A DNA stretch of 64,000 bases from Fluviibacter phosphoraccumulans (GCF_016110345.1 NZ_AP019011.1:1302001-1366000), one strand, 5' to 3'. Positions 49,023 to 58,788 are shown, counted from the first letter of the stretch. Made by a program: numbers and translations. The notes: a model not told the origin generated them from the sequence alone.

Positions 49023-49257
49023 GTTGTGCCCACTCCTCTGGGGTGAATGTCTGCATGGTCAGGGCGTGGACCAATTCGTCGCGCATCGCATCACCGAGCG
49101 CACCGTAAACCGCCTGATGGCGACGCACGCGGCTCAGGCCGGCAAACGCCTCACTCACCATCAACAGCTCGAAATGACGGCCATCGCCATTGAGCACAAG
49201 ATGAGACACGGGCATTTTTTCCCGCAAGGCCACTTCGATATCTTCTAGACGAACCAT
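49015..49257 (-). CDS. BolA/IbaG-family protein
   Basis: The 80-residue protein has the BolA class II KH-like fold with DGRHFELLMVSEAFAGLSRVRRHQAVYGAL, including the conserved FxGxxxxxRHxxVY core. Such proteins bind monothiol glutaredoxins with a shared 2Fe-2S cluster or regulate envelope genes. ATG 49257 is preferred to the adjacent GTG 49260. It overlaps murA by 8 nt. Confidence 0.92.
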   Translation of the reverse strand: MVRLEDIEVALREKMPVSHLVLNGDGRHFELLMVSEAFAGLSRVRRHQAVYGALGDAMRDELVHALTMQTFTPEEWAQRG

Positions 49258-49269
49258 CACTTAACCCTG

Positions 49270-50022
49270 TTAGGTGCGCAGTTTGTAACCACGTACCAGT
49301 AAGATAAAACTCAATAATCCAATCGCTGCCGTAAAACCGAGTGCTACGCCAAAGCTTAACCACGGTGATGCATCAGAAACGGCAAAGAATCCAAAACGGA
49401 AACCATCAATCAGATAGAACAAGGGGTTCATCCGAGACAGTTCCTGCCAGAAGGCAGGGAGAGATTGTACCGAGTAGAAGACGCCAGATAGCATGGTGAG
49501 CGGCAGAATCAGAAAATTCTGGAAAGCGGCCAGCTGATCGAATTTCTCGGCCCACATACCGGCAATGAGACCCAACGCGCCCATTAAAGCGCCGCCCAGC
49601 ACTGTAAATACAATAATCCACAGCGGTTCAGCCAGGTTTAAGCCCCCTACCCAACAGGTCGCCAGAAGCACACCACTCCCCACCACGGCACCACGAATGG
49701 TGGCCGCCAGCAGGTAGGCGACAAAGAATTGCAGGTTAGAAATAGGCGTGAGGAGAACAAATACCAGGTTACCGGTAATTTTGGATTGGATCAGCGACGA
49801 TGAGCTATTGGCAAAGGCATTCTGCAGCACGGACATCATGACCAGACCGGGAATCAGAAAGGCCGTATAACGCACGCCGTGAACCAGCACGTGGTTATCC
49901 AAGACTTGGGAAAAGATCATCAGATACAGCAGCGCGGTCAGCACCGGCGCGCAAACCGTCTGAAAGCCCACCTTCCAGAAACGCAACAACTCTTTACGTA
50001 ACAGGGTCAGAAACTCAGTCAT
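49270..50022 (-). CDS. ABC-2 type transporter permease
   Basis: The 250-residue permease has six hydrophobic segments and an ABC2_membrane signature around LIQSKITGNLVFVLLTPISN and MLSGVFYSVQSLP. It pairs with the ATPase gene just upstream (ATGA overlap). This exporter pair is a constant neighbour of mla genes in Betaproteobacteria; its substrate is unknown. Confidence 0.92.
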   Translation of the reverse strand: MTEFLTLLRKELLRFWKVGFQTVCAPVLTALLYLMIFSQVLDNHVLVHGVRYTAFLIPGLVMMSVLQNAFANSSSSLIQSKITGNLVFVLLTPISNLQFFVAYLLAATIRGAVVGSGVLLATCWVGGLNLAEPLWIIVFTVLGGALMGALGLIAGMWAEKFDQLAAFQNFLILPLTMLSGVFYSVQSLPAFWQELSRMNPLFYLIDGFRFGFFAVSDASPWLSFGVALGFTAAIGLLSFILLVRGYKLRT

Positions 50023-50957
50023 GCGGCTGCACCCGCCCCGTTATCCATAAACTTCAAAAAGGCGGTTTCCAGGTCCGGCGGTGCAATGCTCATATCTTCG
50101 AGTCGGCAACCCGACTCACGCAGGGCAGCCAGGACCGATTCGATCTCAGCTAACTCATCCAGCGTCCATTGCCAGGTGCGTTGTAATTCAGGCAAGGCCT
50201 CGGCTGAGGCTGCCAGCATTGATGGCAGGCATCCACCTTCGGCCAATCGCACCGTCAGTCGATGTTTGGCAAATTGGCGAATGAGCGTTTCGGTTTTTTC
50301 CAACGCGCAAATTTGACCCGAACGCATGAGTGCCAGACGCCCACACAACGCTTCGGCTTCTTCCAGATAATGCGTGGTCAGAATGATCGTGTGCCCATCC
50401 CGATTCAAACGACGAATGAACTGCCACAAGCCCTGGCGCAACCCGACATCCACACCCGCAGTTGGTTCATCCAGAATCATCACCGGCGGCCGATGTACCA
50501 GCGCCTGAGCAACCAGCACCCGCCGCTTCATACCACCCGATAGGCTGCGCATGGAATGATCGGCTTTATCCGAGAGATCCAGCTCAGATAGCAATTCATC
50601 GATCCAGGCGTCGTTCTTTTTGATGCCGAAGTAGCCGGATTGCAAACGAAGGATCTCGCGCACGGAAAAGAACGGATCAAAAACCAACTCTTGCGGGACA
50701 ACACCCAACGCCCGCCGTGCCAAACGATAAGCACTGCGCGTATCGTGGCCCAGAATGCGAATATCCCCTGCGTCCTGGCGGCATAGCCCAGCCATGCAGG
50801 AAATCAATGTGGTTTTGCCGGCACCGTTGGGGCCAAGCAGCCCAAAAAACTCACCGGCTTCAATGTCCAAAGAGACGTCACGCAGCGCATGAACCGGCTG
50901 ACGGGCACTGGCAAACGTTTTTGAGACCTGCCGGACGCTTACTGCGGAAACACTCAC
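50019..50957 (-). CDS. ABC transporter ATP-binding protein
   Basis: The 312-residue ATPase has Walker A GPNGAGKTTL, signature LSGGMKRR and Walker B VMILDEPTAGVD, followed by a 70-residue C-terminal domain of the NodI/DrrA-like exporter group. The start appears to be GTG. It overlaps the permease by 4 nt and follows mlaB by 4 nt, so the exporter is joined to the mla operon. Confidence 0.94.
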   Translation of the reverse strand: MSVSAVSVRQVSKTFASARQPVHALRDVSLDIEAGEFFGLLGPNGAGKTTLISCMAGLCRQDAGDIRILGHDTRSAYRLARRALGVVPQELVFDPFFSVREILRLQSGYFGIKKNDAWIDELLSELDLSDKADHSMRSLSGGMKRRVLVAQALVHRPPVMILDEPTAGVDVGLRQGLWQFIRRLNRDGHTIILTTHYLEEAEALCGRLALMRSGQICALEKTETLIRQFAKHRLTVRLAEGGCLPSMLAASAEALPELQRTWQWTLDELAEIESVLAALRESGCRLEDMSIAPPDLETAFLKFMDNGAGAAA

Positions 50958-50961
50958 GCGA

Positions 50962-51243
50962 TTAGACTACCCAAAATAGGGTCTGTAAACCATACAGATC
51001 ACTCAAGGCACGTAAGGCCGGGGGGGCATGGTGCACCGTGACCGTAGCACCACGTGCCGACCGGCTGCAGGCCAGTAGGACCGTCAGCGCCGACGAATCG
51101 ACGCGACCCACTTCCTGCAGGTCGACATGCAGTACCGGGCCGCGTTGGCTGACTTGATTTAACAAGGCAGGCACTTCGGTCGCGGTCATGTCCCCACGAA
51201 TTTTTAAGTGCTGTGCGTTATCCGGTTGTTGCTGAGCTGTCAT
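50962..51243 (-). CDS. mlaB: STAS-domain protein MlaB
   Basis: The 93-residue STAS fold has LHVDLQEVGRVDSSALTVLLA at its core. In the Mla system MlaB binds MlaF and controls assembly of the MlaFEDB complex. It follows mlaC by 9 nt. Confidence 0.9.
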   Translation of the reverse strand: MTAQQQPDNAQHLKIRGDMTATEVPALLNQVSQRGPVLHVDLQEVGRVDSSALTVLLACSRSARGATVTVHHAPPALRALSDLYGLQTLFWVV

Positions 51244-51252
51244 GATAGGCAG

Positions 51253-51885
51253 TTAAGACGCTTTGCCCTTCTGTTCCAACTGCTTGTTCTTATCGGCCAG
51301 CATTTTGATCAGACCATCAATGCCGTTGGCACGGACTTCCTGCGCAAAACTTTCACGGTAATTGGTGATCAAAGATACCCCCGCCAGAACGACGTCATAA
51401 ACCTTCCAGCTATCTGTGGATTTTTCGAGGCTGAAATTAACGTCAATTGGCTTGGCACCCGGTTTGATGACCAAGGTCTTAACGACCACATCCTGCTCGT
51501 CCGGGTTCATCTTGAAGGGCTTATATTCAATCGTCTGTTCCTTCTTGATACCTACAAAGGCATTGGCAAAGGTGCGAATCAGCAGTTTGCGAAATTCATG
51601 AACAATCTGCTTCTTTTGTTCTGGCGACGCTAGACGCCAATCTTTACCCACGGCCAGGCTAGTCATGCGGTTGAAGTCAAAGCTCGATAACACCGATTTT
51701 TCTGCCCACTCCACCAACTTGGTCGTATCGCCTTTCTGCAGCGCCGTATCCTGGTTGACGTAGACGTAAGTCTCTTGGGTGATTTGTTTTACCAATTGAT
51801 CTGGCGGCATGATGCTCGCGTGAGCTACGCTTGTCAGCATCAGGCCAAATACAACCAGCCATGTTTGAATACGGGTCAACAGCAT
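51253..51885 (-). CDS. mlaC: Periplasmic phospholipid-binding protein MlaC
   Basis: The 210-residue protein has a signal peptide (MLLTRIQTWLVVFGLMLTSVAHA) and an MlaC/Ttg2 domain with VEWAEKSVLSSFDFNRMTSL and ITNYRESFAQEV. It ferries phospholipids between outer-membrane MlaA and inner-membrane MlaFEDB. ATG 51885 has AAGG 8 nt upstream; ATG 51909 has none. Confidence 0.94.
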   Translation of the reverse strand: MLLTRIQTWLVVFGLMLTSVAHASIMPPDQLVKQITQETYVYVNQDTALQKGDTTKLVEWAEKSVLSSFDFNRMTSLAVGKDWRLASPEQKKQIVHEFRKLLIRTFANAFVGIKKEQTIEYKPFKMNPDEQDVVVKTLVIKPGAKPIDVNFSLEKSTDSWKVYDVVLAGVSLITNYRESFAQEVRANGIDGLIKMLADKNKQLEQKGKAS

Positions 51886-51918
51886 TACGCTTGCCTTATA
51901 AAAAGTCATCTTTTAATT

Positions 51919-52710
51919 TTACTGCGTCCCTGCCCCGACGTCAGCAGGCTTAGGTTCTGCAGATGTTTTTTCCGGTTGGCCAGCTGCTGGCTCATCGGTC
52001 TGCTCACTGGTATCTAGCCCGGGAGGCGGTGCCCCATCATGAATCAGATTCAAACGGTTTTGCATGAAGGCATCGCGCAAATAACTGTATTTATCGGTAG
52101 CAGCCTCTTCAATAATCTTTTCGGCCGGCAACAAATTAGCCCGCGTATTCAGGAAGCGCACCCCCCAGAGGGTGTAATAGGCCGTCGGATCATTCACAAC
52201 CAGATCAATCGGACTGGCGGCAATATCGGCAGCCCAACCAAAAGTATCTCGCACATTGCTGGGCCCTAGAATCGGCAGAACGAAATATGGGCCCGATGGC
52301 ACGCCCCAGCGACCAAAGGTCACACCGAAGTCGTTGTCATTTTTGTACCAACCGGCATTACCCGCCACGTCAAACAACCCACCAAAACCCAGAGTCGTAT
52401 TGATGACAAATCGGCCCAGATCATTGAACGCCTGCTCACCCCGCCCCTGCAACAGGTCGTTCACGCCAATCATGACGTCACCGATATTCGAGAAGAAGTT
52501 TGTCACGAGAATCCGAATAGGTTCAGGCAGAATGAAGTCGTAGCTAATTGCAACCGGCTTAATCAGCACGGTATCAATTGTCTCGTTCACCTGAAACATG
52601 CCCCGGTTATAGCCTTCCCACGGATCGCGCGGATTAGCATTTTCCGTAGTGGCACACCCGGTGATGCTGGCAACCAGGGCCAGCGCTGCCAAGCAATGAC
52701 GTAGATTCAT
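51919..52710 (-). CDS. mlaA: Outer-membrane lipoprotein MlaA (VacJ)
   Basis: The 263-residue lipoprotein has a signal ending SITG^C with lipidated C19. The VacJ domain has DPWEGYNRGMFQVNETID near 27 and DFGVTFGRWGVPSGPYFVLPILGPS near 120. A Pro/Glu-rich tail of about 40 residues follows. ATG 52710 sits right after the mlaD stop; upstream in-frame ATGs would extend into mlaD and spoil the signal peptide. It removes misplaced phospholipids from the outer leaflet. Confidence 0.93.
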   Translation of the reverse strand: MNLRHCLAALALVASITGCATTENANPRDPWEGYNRGMFQVNETIDTVLIKPVAISYDFILPEPIRILVTNFFSNIGDVMIGVNDLLQGRGEQAFNDLGRFVINTTLGFGGLFDVAGNAGWYKNDNDFGVTFGRWGVPSGPYFVLPILGPSNVRDTFGWAADIAASPIDLVVNDPTAYYTLWGVRFLNTRANLLPAEKIIEEAATDKYSYLRDAFMQNRLNLIHDGAPPPGLDTSEQTDEPAAGQPEKTSAEPKPADVGAGTQ

Positions 52711-52711
52711 T

Positions 52712-53194
52712 TTACTGAGCGTCCGCATCCTTCTTGCCTTCCGAAGCCTTATTAAACAAAAACTGGCTGATAAGCTTTTCCAGAACAATGGCAGACTGCG
52801 TCTTGGCCACTGCGCCACCTGCCGGAATCATACGGTCATCACCGCCTGCATCAAGGCCTATGTACTGCTCGCCGAGCAGGCCTGAGGTCAAAATAGAGGC
52901 AAAGGTGTCTTTAGGAAACTGGTACTGACTCTCAATCTTGAGCACGACATTGGCTTCGTAGGTCTGCGGATCAAAGCGGATATCAGCGACACGACCCACG
53001 ACGACGCCTGCACTCTTAACCGGGCCTCGCACTTTAAGGCCCCCGATGTTGTCAAACTTGGCGGTGATTTCGTAAGTACTGGCAAAACTGCTGGCTGAAA
53101 AATTACTGACCTTCAGCGCCAAAAACAGGACAGCAGCAAAGCTGATGACCACAAAAACACCCACCCAGAAATCCATTACCTTGCGGTTCATCAT
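52712..53194 (-). CDS. mlaD: MCE-domain subunit MlaD
   Basis: The 160-residue protein has one N-terminal transmembrane helix and an MCE domain (YEITAKFDNIGGLKVRGPVKSAGVVVGRV). It forms the hexameric ring of the MlaFEDB lipid transporter. The start overlaps the mlaE stop as ATGA. Confidence 0.95.
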   Translation of the reverse strand: MMNRKVMDFWVGVFVVISFAAVLFLALKVSNFSASSFASTYEITAKFDNIGGLKVRGPVKSAGVVVGRVADIRFDPQTYEANVVLKIESQYQFPKDTFASILTSGLLGEQYIGLDAGGDDRMIPAGGAVAKTQSAIVLEKLISQFLFNKASEGKKDADAQ

Positions 53195-53982
53195 AAGCCT
53201 CGGAACATAAAGGAAGTCAGCACAAAGTCTAATGCCAGAATGGCCAGTGCCGATGTGACCACTGTCCGGGTAATCGCGCGCGATACCCCTTCAGCCGTCG
53301 GTACTGCATCAAAACCTTCAAACACGGCAATCAGTGACACCGCCACGCCAAAGACCGCGCTTTTGATGATGCCATTTAAAACATCGTCACGGAAATTAAC
53401 ATTGGCCTGCATTTGCGCCCAAAAAGCGCCTTCATCGACACCGATAAAGACCACGCCAATCAGCCAACCGCCAAAAATGCCTGCAGCAGTAAAAAGTGCT
53501 GCCAACAAAGGCATCGAAAGCACACCACCCCAGAAACGGGGCGCCATGATTCTGGCCAATGGATTCACCGCCATCATATCCATGGCAGTGAGTTGTTCCG
53601 TCGCTTTCATCAGACCGACTTCGGCCGTCATGGACGACCCAGCCCGCGATGCAAATAAAAGACCGGCGACGACGGGACCCAGCTCACGCACCAGCGATAG
53701 CGCCACGAGAATGCCCAAGGCTTCGGAAGAACCATAGCGCTGAAGGGTGTCATAACCTTGCAGACCCAAGACCAAGCCTACGAATAAACCTGATACCAAA
53801 ATAATAATGAGCGACAGAACCCCGCTGACATAAAGCTCACGCACCAGCAAGCGCGGACGCCGGAAGGTTTCTCCCGAATGAGACAGCATGCCAATAAAGA
53901 AACGGGCAGCAAACCCCAAGCGCCAAATGCGATCAATGGTGTTGGCCCCAACCATGGAGAAGAAACGCGCCAGGGCTTGCAT
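53191..53982 (-). CDS. mlaE: Permease subunit MlaE
   Basis: The 263-residue MlaE/YrbE permease has ALSLVRELGPVVAGLLFASRAGSSMTAEVGLM-type conserved sequence in the middle and five hydrophobic segments. With MlaF, MlaD and MlaB it moves phospholipid at the inner membrane. It starts within the mlaF stop (TGATG). Confidence 0.96.
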   Translation of the reverse strand: MQALARFFSMVGANTIDRIWRLGFAARFFIGMLSHSGETFRRPRLLVRELYVSGVLSLIIILVSGLFVGLVLGLQGYDTLQRYGSSEALGILVALSLVRELGPVVAGLLFASRAGSSMTAEVGLMKATEQLTAMDMMAVNPLARIMAPRFWGGVLSMPLLAALFTAAGIFGGWLIGVVFIGVDEGAFWAQMQANVNFRDDVLNGIIKSAVFGVAVSLIAVFEGFDAVPTAEGVSRAITRTVVTSALAILALDFVLTSFMFRGL

Positions 53983-54785
53983 CAGGCAGCTCCCGCCAAC
54001 AGATCTTCATCCAGACTCACGGCCGGATAGTGAAAGTGCACAGGCCCATCCGGTTGTGCGTGCACGAACTGATAGACATACGGATCTGCGGACACCTTGA
54101 TTTCATCAGGCGTCCCTGAACCCACAACCCGACCCGCCGACATGAAATACACATAATCAACGACCGCCAACGATTCATGAACATCATGCGTCACCATCAC
54201 AGCGGTTGCGCCCAAGGCGTCTGTCAAACGTCGAATCAATGTGGCGATAATGGACAAAGAGATGGGATCAAGGCCGGTAAATGGTTCATCAAAGAGAATC
54301 AATTCAGGGTCCAGGGCAACCGAACGGGCTAAAGCAACCCGACGCGCCATCCCCCCAGACAATTCTGCAGGCATCAGGTTAGATGCCCCACGCAAGCCGA
54401 CGGCTTCCAGTTTCAGCAACACCAGGTCGCGAATCGCAGACTCTGGCAACTTCGTGTGCTCACGCAACGGAAAAGCGACGTTGTCGTAGACTGAGAGATC
54501 TGTAAACAAGGCGCCAAACTGGAAAAGCATGCCCATCCGACGGCGCATCTGATATAGATCACGCTCGTTCAGCTGGCTGACCTCCTGGCCGGCGACCTTG
54601 AGGCTTCCCCGTGTGGGTTGAATCTGCCCCCCCATGAGACGCAGCAACGTTGTTTTGCCACAGCCAGAGCCCCCCATAATGGCCGTCAGCTTGCCCTTGG
54701 GCAGCCGCATGCTGATCCCCGAAAGAATCTGGCGTTCGCCATAGGCGAAATCAAGGCCATTGATTTCTACGTAGGGGGTGGGCAT
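53982..54785 (-). CDS. mlaF: ATPase subunit MlaF
   Basis: The 267-residue ATPase has Walker A GGSGCGKTTL, signature LSGGMARR and Walker B LILFDEPFTGLD. It powers MlaFEDB. ATG 54785 is preferred over the TTG just before it. It is the first gene of mlaFEDACB and its exporter extension; no clear promoter could be fixed in the 190-nt gap upstream. Confidence 0.96.
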   Translation of the reverse strand: MPTPYVEINGLDFAYGERQILSGISMRLPKGKLTAIMGGSGCGKTTLLRLMGGQIQPTRGSLKVAGQEVSQLNERDLYQMRRRMGMLFQFGALFTDLSVYDNVAFPLREHTKLPESAIRDLVLLKLEAVGLRGASNLMPAELSGGMARRVALARSVALDPELILFDEPFTGLDPISLSIIATLIRRLTDALGATAVMVTHDVHESLAVVDYVYFMSAGRVVGSGTPDEIKVSADPYVYQFVHAQPDGPVHFHYPAVSLDEDLLAGAA

Positions 54786-54978
54786 CAAGCAGGAAATCTC
54801 ATCAATATAATTGTTAATTCGGTGATTCTATCATTGGGACCTCCCTTCTGCCGACGCGGACAAAATCAAGCGCTACAAAGAAAAAGCCTTGTATTCACGC
54901 AACTAATTCACTAAAAAACAATGCTTCGTTGTTAAAATCTTGCGCTAATCCATCGTCTTCTTATATTGGCTTACCTTT

Positions 54979-55806
54979 ATGCTCTTCCACGACCTTTACC
55001 ATAGCCTTGAAAAAGCCCGCTGGTCCATGGCCGATGACGTGCCCTGGGACGACTTCGATGCATCGCTATTAACTGAAGAGCAGGCGTTAACGATCAAGTA
55101 CAACGCCATTACCGAATGGGCCGCACTGCCCGCGACCGAGATGTTCCTGCGCGACAATCGTGATGACTCCGATTTCAGCGCATTCATGAGCATCTGGTTT
55201 TATGAGGAGCAAAAGCACGCGCTCGTGCTGATGGAATATCTGAGACGCTTCCGCCCGGACCTCTGTCCTACCGAAAAAGAACTGCATGCAATACGCTTCG
55301 AGTTCGACCCGGCACCCAAACTTGAAACACTGATGCTGCATTTTTGTGGCGAAGTGCGTCTGACCCAGTGGTATCGCCGGGCAGCAGAATGGCACACCGA
55401 ACCCGTCATTAAAAAGATTTATGACTTCCTGTCTCGTGACGAAGCACGTCATGGCGGTGCCTACCTCAAGTACATGAAGCGTGCCCTGGAGACTTACGGC
55501 AAAGCCGCTGCACAAGCCTTTGCCAAGATCGGCGTCCTGATGGCGAGCTCGGCACGCACGCAGAAAGCCCTGCATCCGACCAATCTCCACGTCAATAAAG
55601 AGCTGTATCCGCAAGATACGATTCAAAGCCGCTTGCCTGAGCCAGCCTGGCTTGAGCACTGGCTCGATACCCAAATCAAATTCGACAAGCCCTGTGAAGA
55701 CCGTGTGGTCGGTGGCATCTTGCGCAATCTATCCAGCCTGTTCGAGCAAAGTTTCGAGACGGTGCAGGACCTCAACCGCTTCCGTAAGTCTCTGGCTACC
55801 GCCTGA
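54979..55806 (+). CDS. Diiron ferritin-like protein
   Basis: The 275-residue helical protein has a diiron pattern: E46, E77-x2-H80 (YEEQKH), E125, and E155-x2-H158 (DEARHGG). This is the ferritin-like superfamily arrangement, nearest to acyl-ACP-desaturase or uncharacterised betaproteobacterial ferritin-like proteins; it is too long for classical ferritin. Function unknown. It precedes rfaE2 by 5 nt, so the two are probably co-transcribed. Confidence 0.82.
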   Translation: MLFHDLYHSLEKARWSMADDVPWDDFDASLLTEEQALTIKYNAITEWAALPATEMFLRDNRDDSDFSAFMSIWFYEEQKHALVLMEYLRRFRPDLCPTEKELHAIRFEFDPAPKLETLMLHFCGEVRLTQWYRRAAEWHTEPVIKKIYDFLSRDEARHGGAYLKYMKRALETYGKAAAQAFAKIGVLMASSARTQKALHPTNLHVNKELYPQDTIQSRLPEPAWLEHWLDTQIKFDKPCEDRVVGGILRNLSSLFEQSFETVQDLNRFRKSLATA

Positions 55807-55811
55807 AGCCC

Positions 55812-56312
55812 ATGCGTATCGTGACCGATCTGCCACTGCCCGACTTCGAGCACAAACTGGTTCGCCCGGAAGACTTGGCCCAACGCGTTGCCGAATTACC
55901 CCGCCCGCTGGTTTTTACCAATGGCTGTTTTGATATTCTGCATCGTGGCCATGTGACTTATCTGGCGCAAGCCCGCGCACTGGGTGCCTCGCTGATCGTT
56001 GCCGCCAACTCGGATGCCTCCGTTAAACGGCTGGGCAAAGGCGATGACCGACCGCTCAATCCATTAATCAATCGCATGGCCGTTCTGGCCGCGCTGGAGT
56101 GTATTTCTCTGGTGACCTGGTTTGATGAGGATACGCCCATAGAACGCATTCTGGACTGCAAACCGGATATCCTCGTTAAAGGTGGCGATTGGTCGGTCGA
56201 TAACATCGTGGGCGCGCCTGAAGTTCGCAGCTGGGGCGGTAAGGTCGTGTCAATTCCCTTCCTGCACGACACGTCGACGACCGCCATGGTGACCAAAATT
56301 CGTCGCTGCTGA
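55812..56312 (+). CDS. rfaE2: D-glycero-beta-D-manno-heptose 1-phosphate adenylyltransferase
   Basis: The 166-residue nucleotidyltransferase has FTNGCFDILHRGHVTYL (HxGH motif) and DTSTTAMVTKIRRC at the end. It makes ADP-heptose for the lipopolysaccharide core. It is the stand-alone C-terminal half of the E. coli HldE fusion; the kinase half is not in the window. A terminator follows. Confidence 0.94.
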   Translation: MRIVTDLPLPDFEHKLVRPEDLAQRVAELPRPLVFTNGCFDILHRGHVTYLAQARALGASLIVAANSDASVKRLGKGDDRPLNPLINRMAVLAALECISLVTWFDEDTPIERILDCKPDILVKGGDWSVDNIVGAPEVRSWGGKVVSIPFLHDTSTTAMVTKIRRC

Positions 56313-56333
56313 CGTGCCACACGACAACAAAAA

Positions 56334-56359
56334 ACGGGCTCCGAAGAGCCCGTTTTTTT
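56334..56359. terminator. Bidirectional terminator
   Basis: ACGGGCTC pairs with GAGCCCGT across a CGAA tetraloop. T residues follow on the plus strand and A residues precede it, so it can end both rfaE2 (plus) and kup (minus). Confidence 0.92.
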
Positions 56360-56375
56360 CTGTCAAAGCGGCCGC

Positions 56376-58277
56376 TTAAAGTACAACTTGCGTGCCAAGC
56401 TCAACGACCCGGTTGGTCGGAATATTAAAGTAGTTAGTGGCGCTATCGGCATTCCGGAACATGGTGACAAAGAGCTTCTCACGCCAGAATGCCATCTCTG
56501 AATTAAGTTTAGGAATCAGCGTTTCCCGACCCAGGAAGAACGAGGTTTCCATCATGCTGAACGGCAGGCCATAGGCACCGCATAAGGCCAGCGACGCAGG
56601 CACATTAGGCTCTTCCTTAAAACCGTAGCGGATCTGCACAGTCCAGAAGTTTTCTTTGAGGGCGCGCACTTCAACACGATCTGTTTCAGGCACAAAAGGC
56701 ACGTCTTCAATCGTCACACTCGTGACCACAACACGCTCATGCAACACTTTGTTATGCATCAGGTTATGCAGCATGGCATGCGGCACACCTTCAATATCCG
56801 CATTTAGAAAAATCGCTGTCCCGGGCACCCGCGTCGGCATGCCGACCGCCAGACTACCGACAAAAGCATCGAGACGCAGTTCTTCGCTGCGCAGACGCTT
56901 GCGTAGCAACATGCGGCCACGCTTCCAGGTGGTCATAATCGTAAAGATGACCACGCCGGCAACCAGCGGGAACCACCCCCCATCCGGAATTTTTTGGATG
57001 TTGGCCCATAGGAAAATGACTTCAAAAACCAGGAAGAAGGCAAACAACAGCGCTGCGCGGTACCAGCCCCATCCCCAGATCTTGGCGGCAACCACCACGG
57101 CCAGCAGCGAGGTGATGACCATATCGCCGGTCACAGCCAGTCCATAAGCCGCCGCCAGGTTATTCGAAGATTTAAAGGTGAGCACCAGCAGAATGACTGC
57201 ACTGAGTTGCAGCCAGTTAACCCCCGGCATGTAGATCTGGCCTTGCTCTTTCTCAGAGGTATGTTGCACCAACATACGTGGCACAAAACCCAACTGCATG
57301 GCCTGCCGCGTCATTGAAAACGCACCGGTAATCACGGCTTGCGAGGCAATCACTGCAGCACACGTTGCCAGACAAACCAGCGGGAAACGCAAATACTCCG
57401 GGGCACCCATATAAAACGGGTTATCCATAGCAGCGGGGTTGGCTAAGACCAGGGCCGCTTGACCAAAATAATTGAGCACCAGCGCCGGCAACACGAAGAA
57501 GGCCCAAGCCAGGCGAATCGGCTTACGACCAAAATGGCCCATATCCGCGTACAACGCCTCGGCACCTGTCACTGCCAGGACCACGCTACCCATGGCATAA
57601 AACGCCATATGCGGGTTATCAACCAGTAAGTGATAGGCGTAAATAGGGTTCAATGCCAACAGCACGTAAGGATTCTGAATCAGGTTATAAACACCCATAA
57701 CCCCCAGCACACCAAACCACGCGCCCATGACTGGGCCGAAGAAGGCCCCCACTTTTGCCGTTCCGTGCTTTTGAAAGACAAAGAGGCCAATCAGAATCAT
57801 CAGCGTAAGCGGAATCACCATACTGCGTAACTGCGGTGCGACGACATCCAGGCCTTCAACGGCGGACAGCACAGAGATGGCCGGCGTGACCATCCCATCT
57901 CCGTAGAACATGGCCGTGCCCAGAATCCCCGCCAACATAATCCATTTGGCGCGCTTCGGCTTATCTTGGGCCTCGTGTAACGCCAGGGCAATCAGCGCCA
58001 TGATGCCACCCTCACCCCGGTTATCGGCGCGCAGGATAAATACGATGTACTTGATCGAGACAATGACGATCAATGCCCAGAAGATCATCGACAGCCCACC
58101 GAAGACATTGGCTTCAGTCAGCGGAATCGGATGGTTTCCGGCAAATAATTCTTTAAATGCGTAGAGCGGGCTGGTGCCGATGTCTCCATACACCACGCCC
58201 AAAGCACCGATGACAAGCAGCTTCATGCTCGTCTTCTGGCTATCACTCAGTTCTGTATTCGACGTTACTGCCGACAT
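56376..58277 (-). CDS. kup: Low-affinity potassium uptake protein Kup
   Basis: The 633-residue K+/H+ symporter has VVYGDIGTSPLYAFKE in the first helix, about 12 membrane segments and a cytoplasmic C-terminal domain of about 170 residues. ATG 58277 is preferred to the GTG at 58292 because TTGGGGT lies close upstream. It stands alone between rfaE2 and ssb. Confidence 0.96.
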   Translation of the reverse strand: MSAVTSNTELSDSQKTSMKLLVIGALGVVYGDIGTSPLYAFKELFAGNHPIPLTEANVFGGLSMIFWALIVIVSIKYIVFILRADNRGEGGIMALIALALHEAQDKPKRAKWIMLAGILGTAMFYGDGMVTPAISVLSAVEGLDVVAPQLRSMVIPLTLMILIGLFVFQKHGTAKVGAFFGPVMGAWFGVLGVMGVYNLIQNPYVLLALNPIYAYHLLVDNPHMAFYAMGSVVLAVTGAEALYADMGHFGRKPIRLAWAFFVLPALVLNYFGQAALVLANPAAMDNPFYMGAPEYLRFPLVCLATCAAVIASQAVITGAFSMTRQAMQLGFVPRMLVQHTSEKEQGQIYMPGVNWLQLSAVILLVLTFKSSNNLAAAYGLAVTGDMVITSLLAVVVAAKIWGWGWYRAALLFAFFLVFEVIFLWANIQKIPDGGWFPLVAGVVIFTIMTTWKRGRMLLRKRLRSEELRLDAFVGSLAVGMPTRVPGTAIFLNADIEGVPHAMLHNLMHNKVLHERVVVTSVTIEDVPFVPETDRVEVRALKENFWTVQIRYGFKEEPNVPASLALCGAYGLPFSMMETSFFLGRETLIPKLNSEMAFWREKLFVTMFRNADSATNYFNIPTNRVVELGTQVVL

Positions 58278-58332
58278 ATCAACCCCAACCACAAAATCTA
58301 GAGAACATTAACGTCGAATTGTTACAAACAGA

Positions 58333-58788
58333 TCAGAACGGGATATCGTCATCCAGATCGGCGACATTGGCCGGCGGACGACGGCTTGCATTGCTGCCGC
58401 CTGCGGCAGCCGGGGCAAACGGATCATCACGACTGACAGGCTCACCCTGACCTTCACGGCGACCCAACATTTTCATTTCGGTGGCTTCAACTTCGGTCGT
58501 GTAACGTTCCTGACCATCCTTGTCTTGCCATTTACGGGTCTTGATACGGCCTTCGATGTAGACCTGTGAGCCTTTTTTCAGGTACTGACCCGCAATCTCT
58601 GCCAACCGACGATAGAACACCACGCGGTGCCACTCGGTCGCTTCACGCTGCTCGCCACTGGCTTTGTCGCGCCAGCTGTCAGTGGTTGCCAGGCGGATAT
58701 TACAAACCGCATCGCCAGAAGTGGTGTAACGGGTTTCCGGGTCTGCACCCAGGTTGCCGATCAGAATAACTTTATTAAGCGATGCCAT
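58333..58788 (-). CDS. ssb: Single-stranded DNA-binding protein
   Basis: The 151-residue OB-fold protein begins MASLNKVILIGNLGADPETR and ends with the acidic tip DLDDDIPF used to recruit repair and replication partners. The linker is short. It shares the uvrA-MFS-ssb neighbourhood typical of the group. Confidence 0.97.
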   Translation of the reverse strand: MASLNKVILIGNLGADPETRYTTSGDAVCNIRLATTDSWRDKASGEQREATEWHRVVFYRRLAEIAGQYLKKGSQVYIEGRIKTRKWQDKDGQERYTTEVEATEMKMLGRREGQGEPVSRDDPFAPAAAGGSNASRRPPANVADLDDDIPF

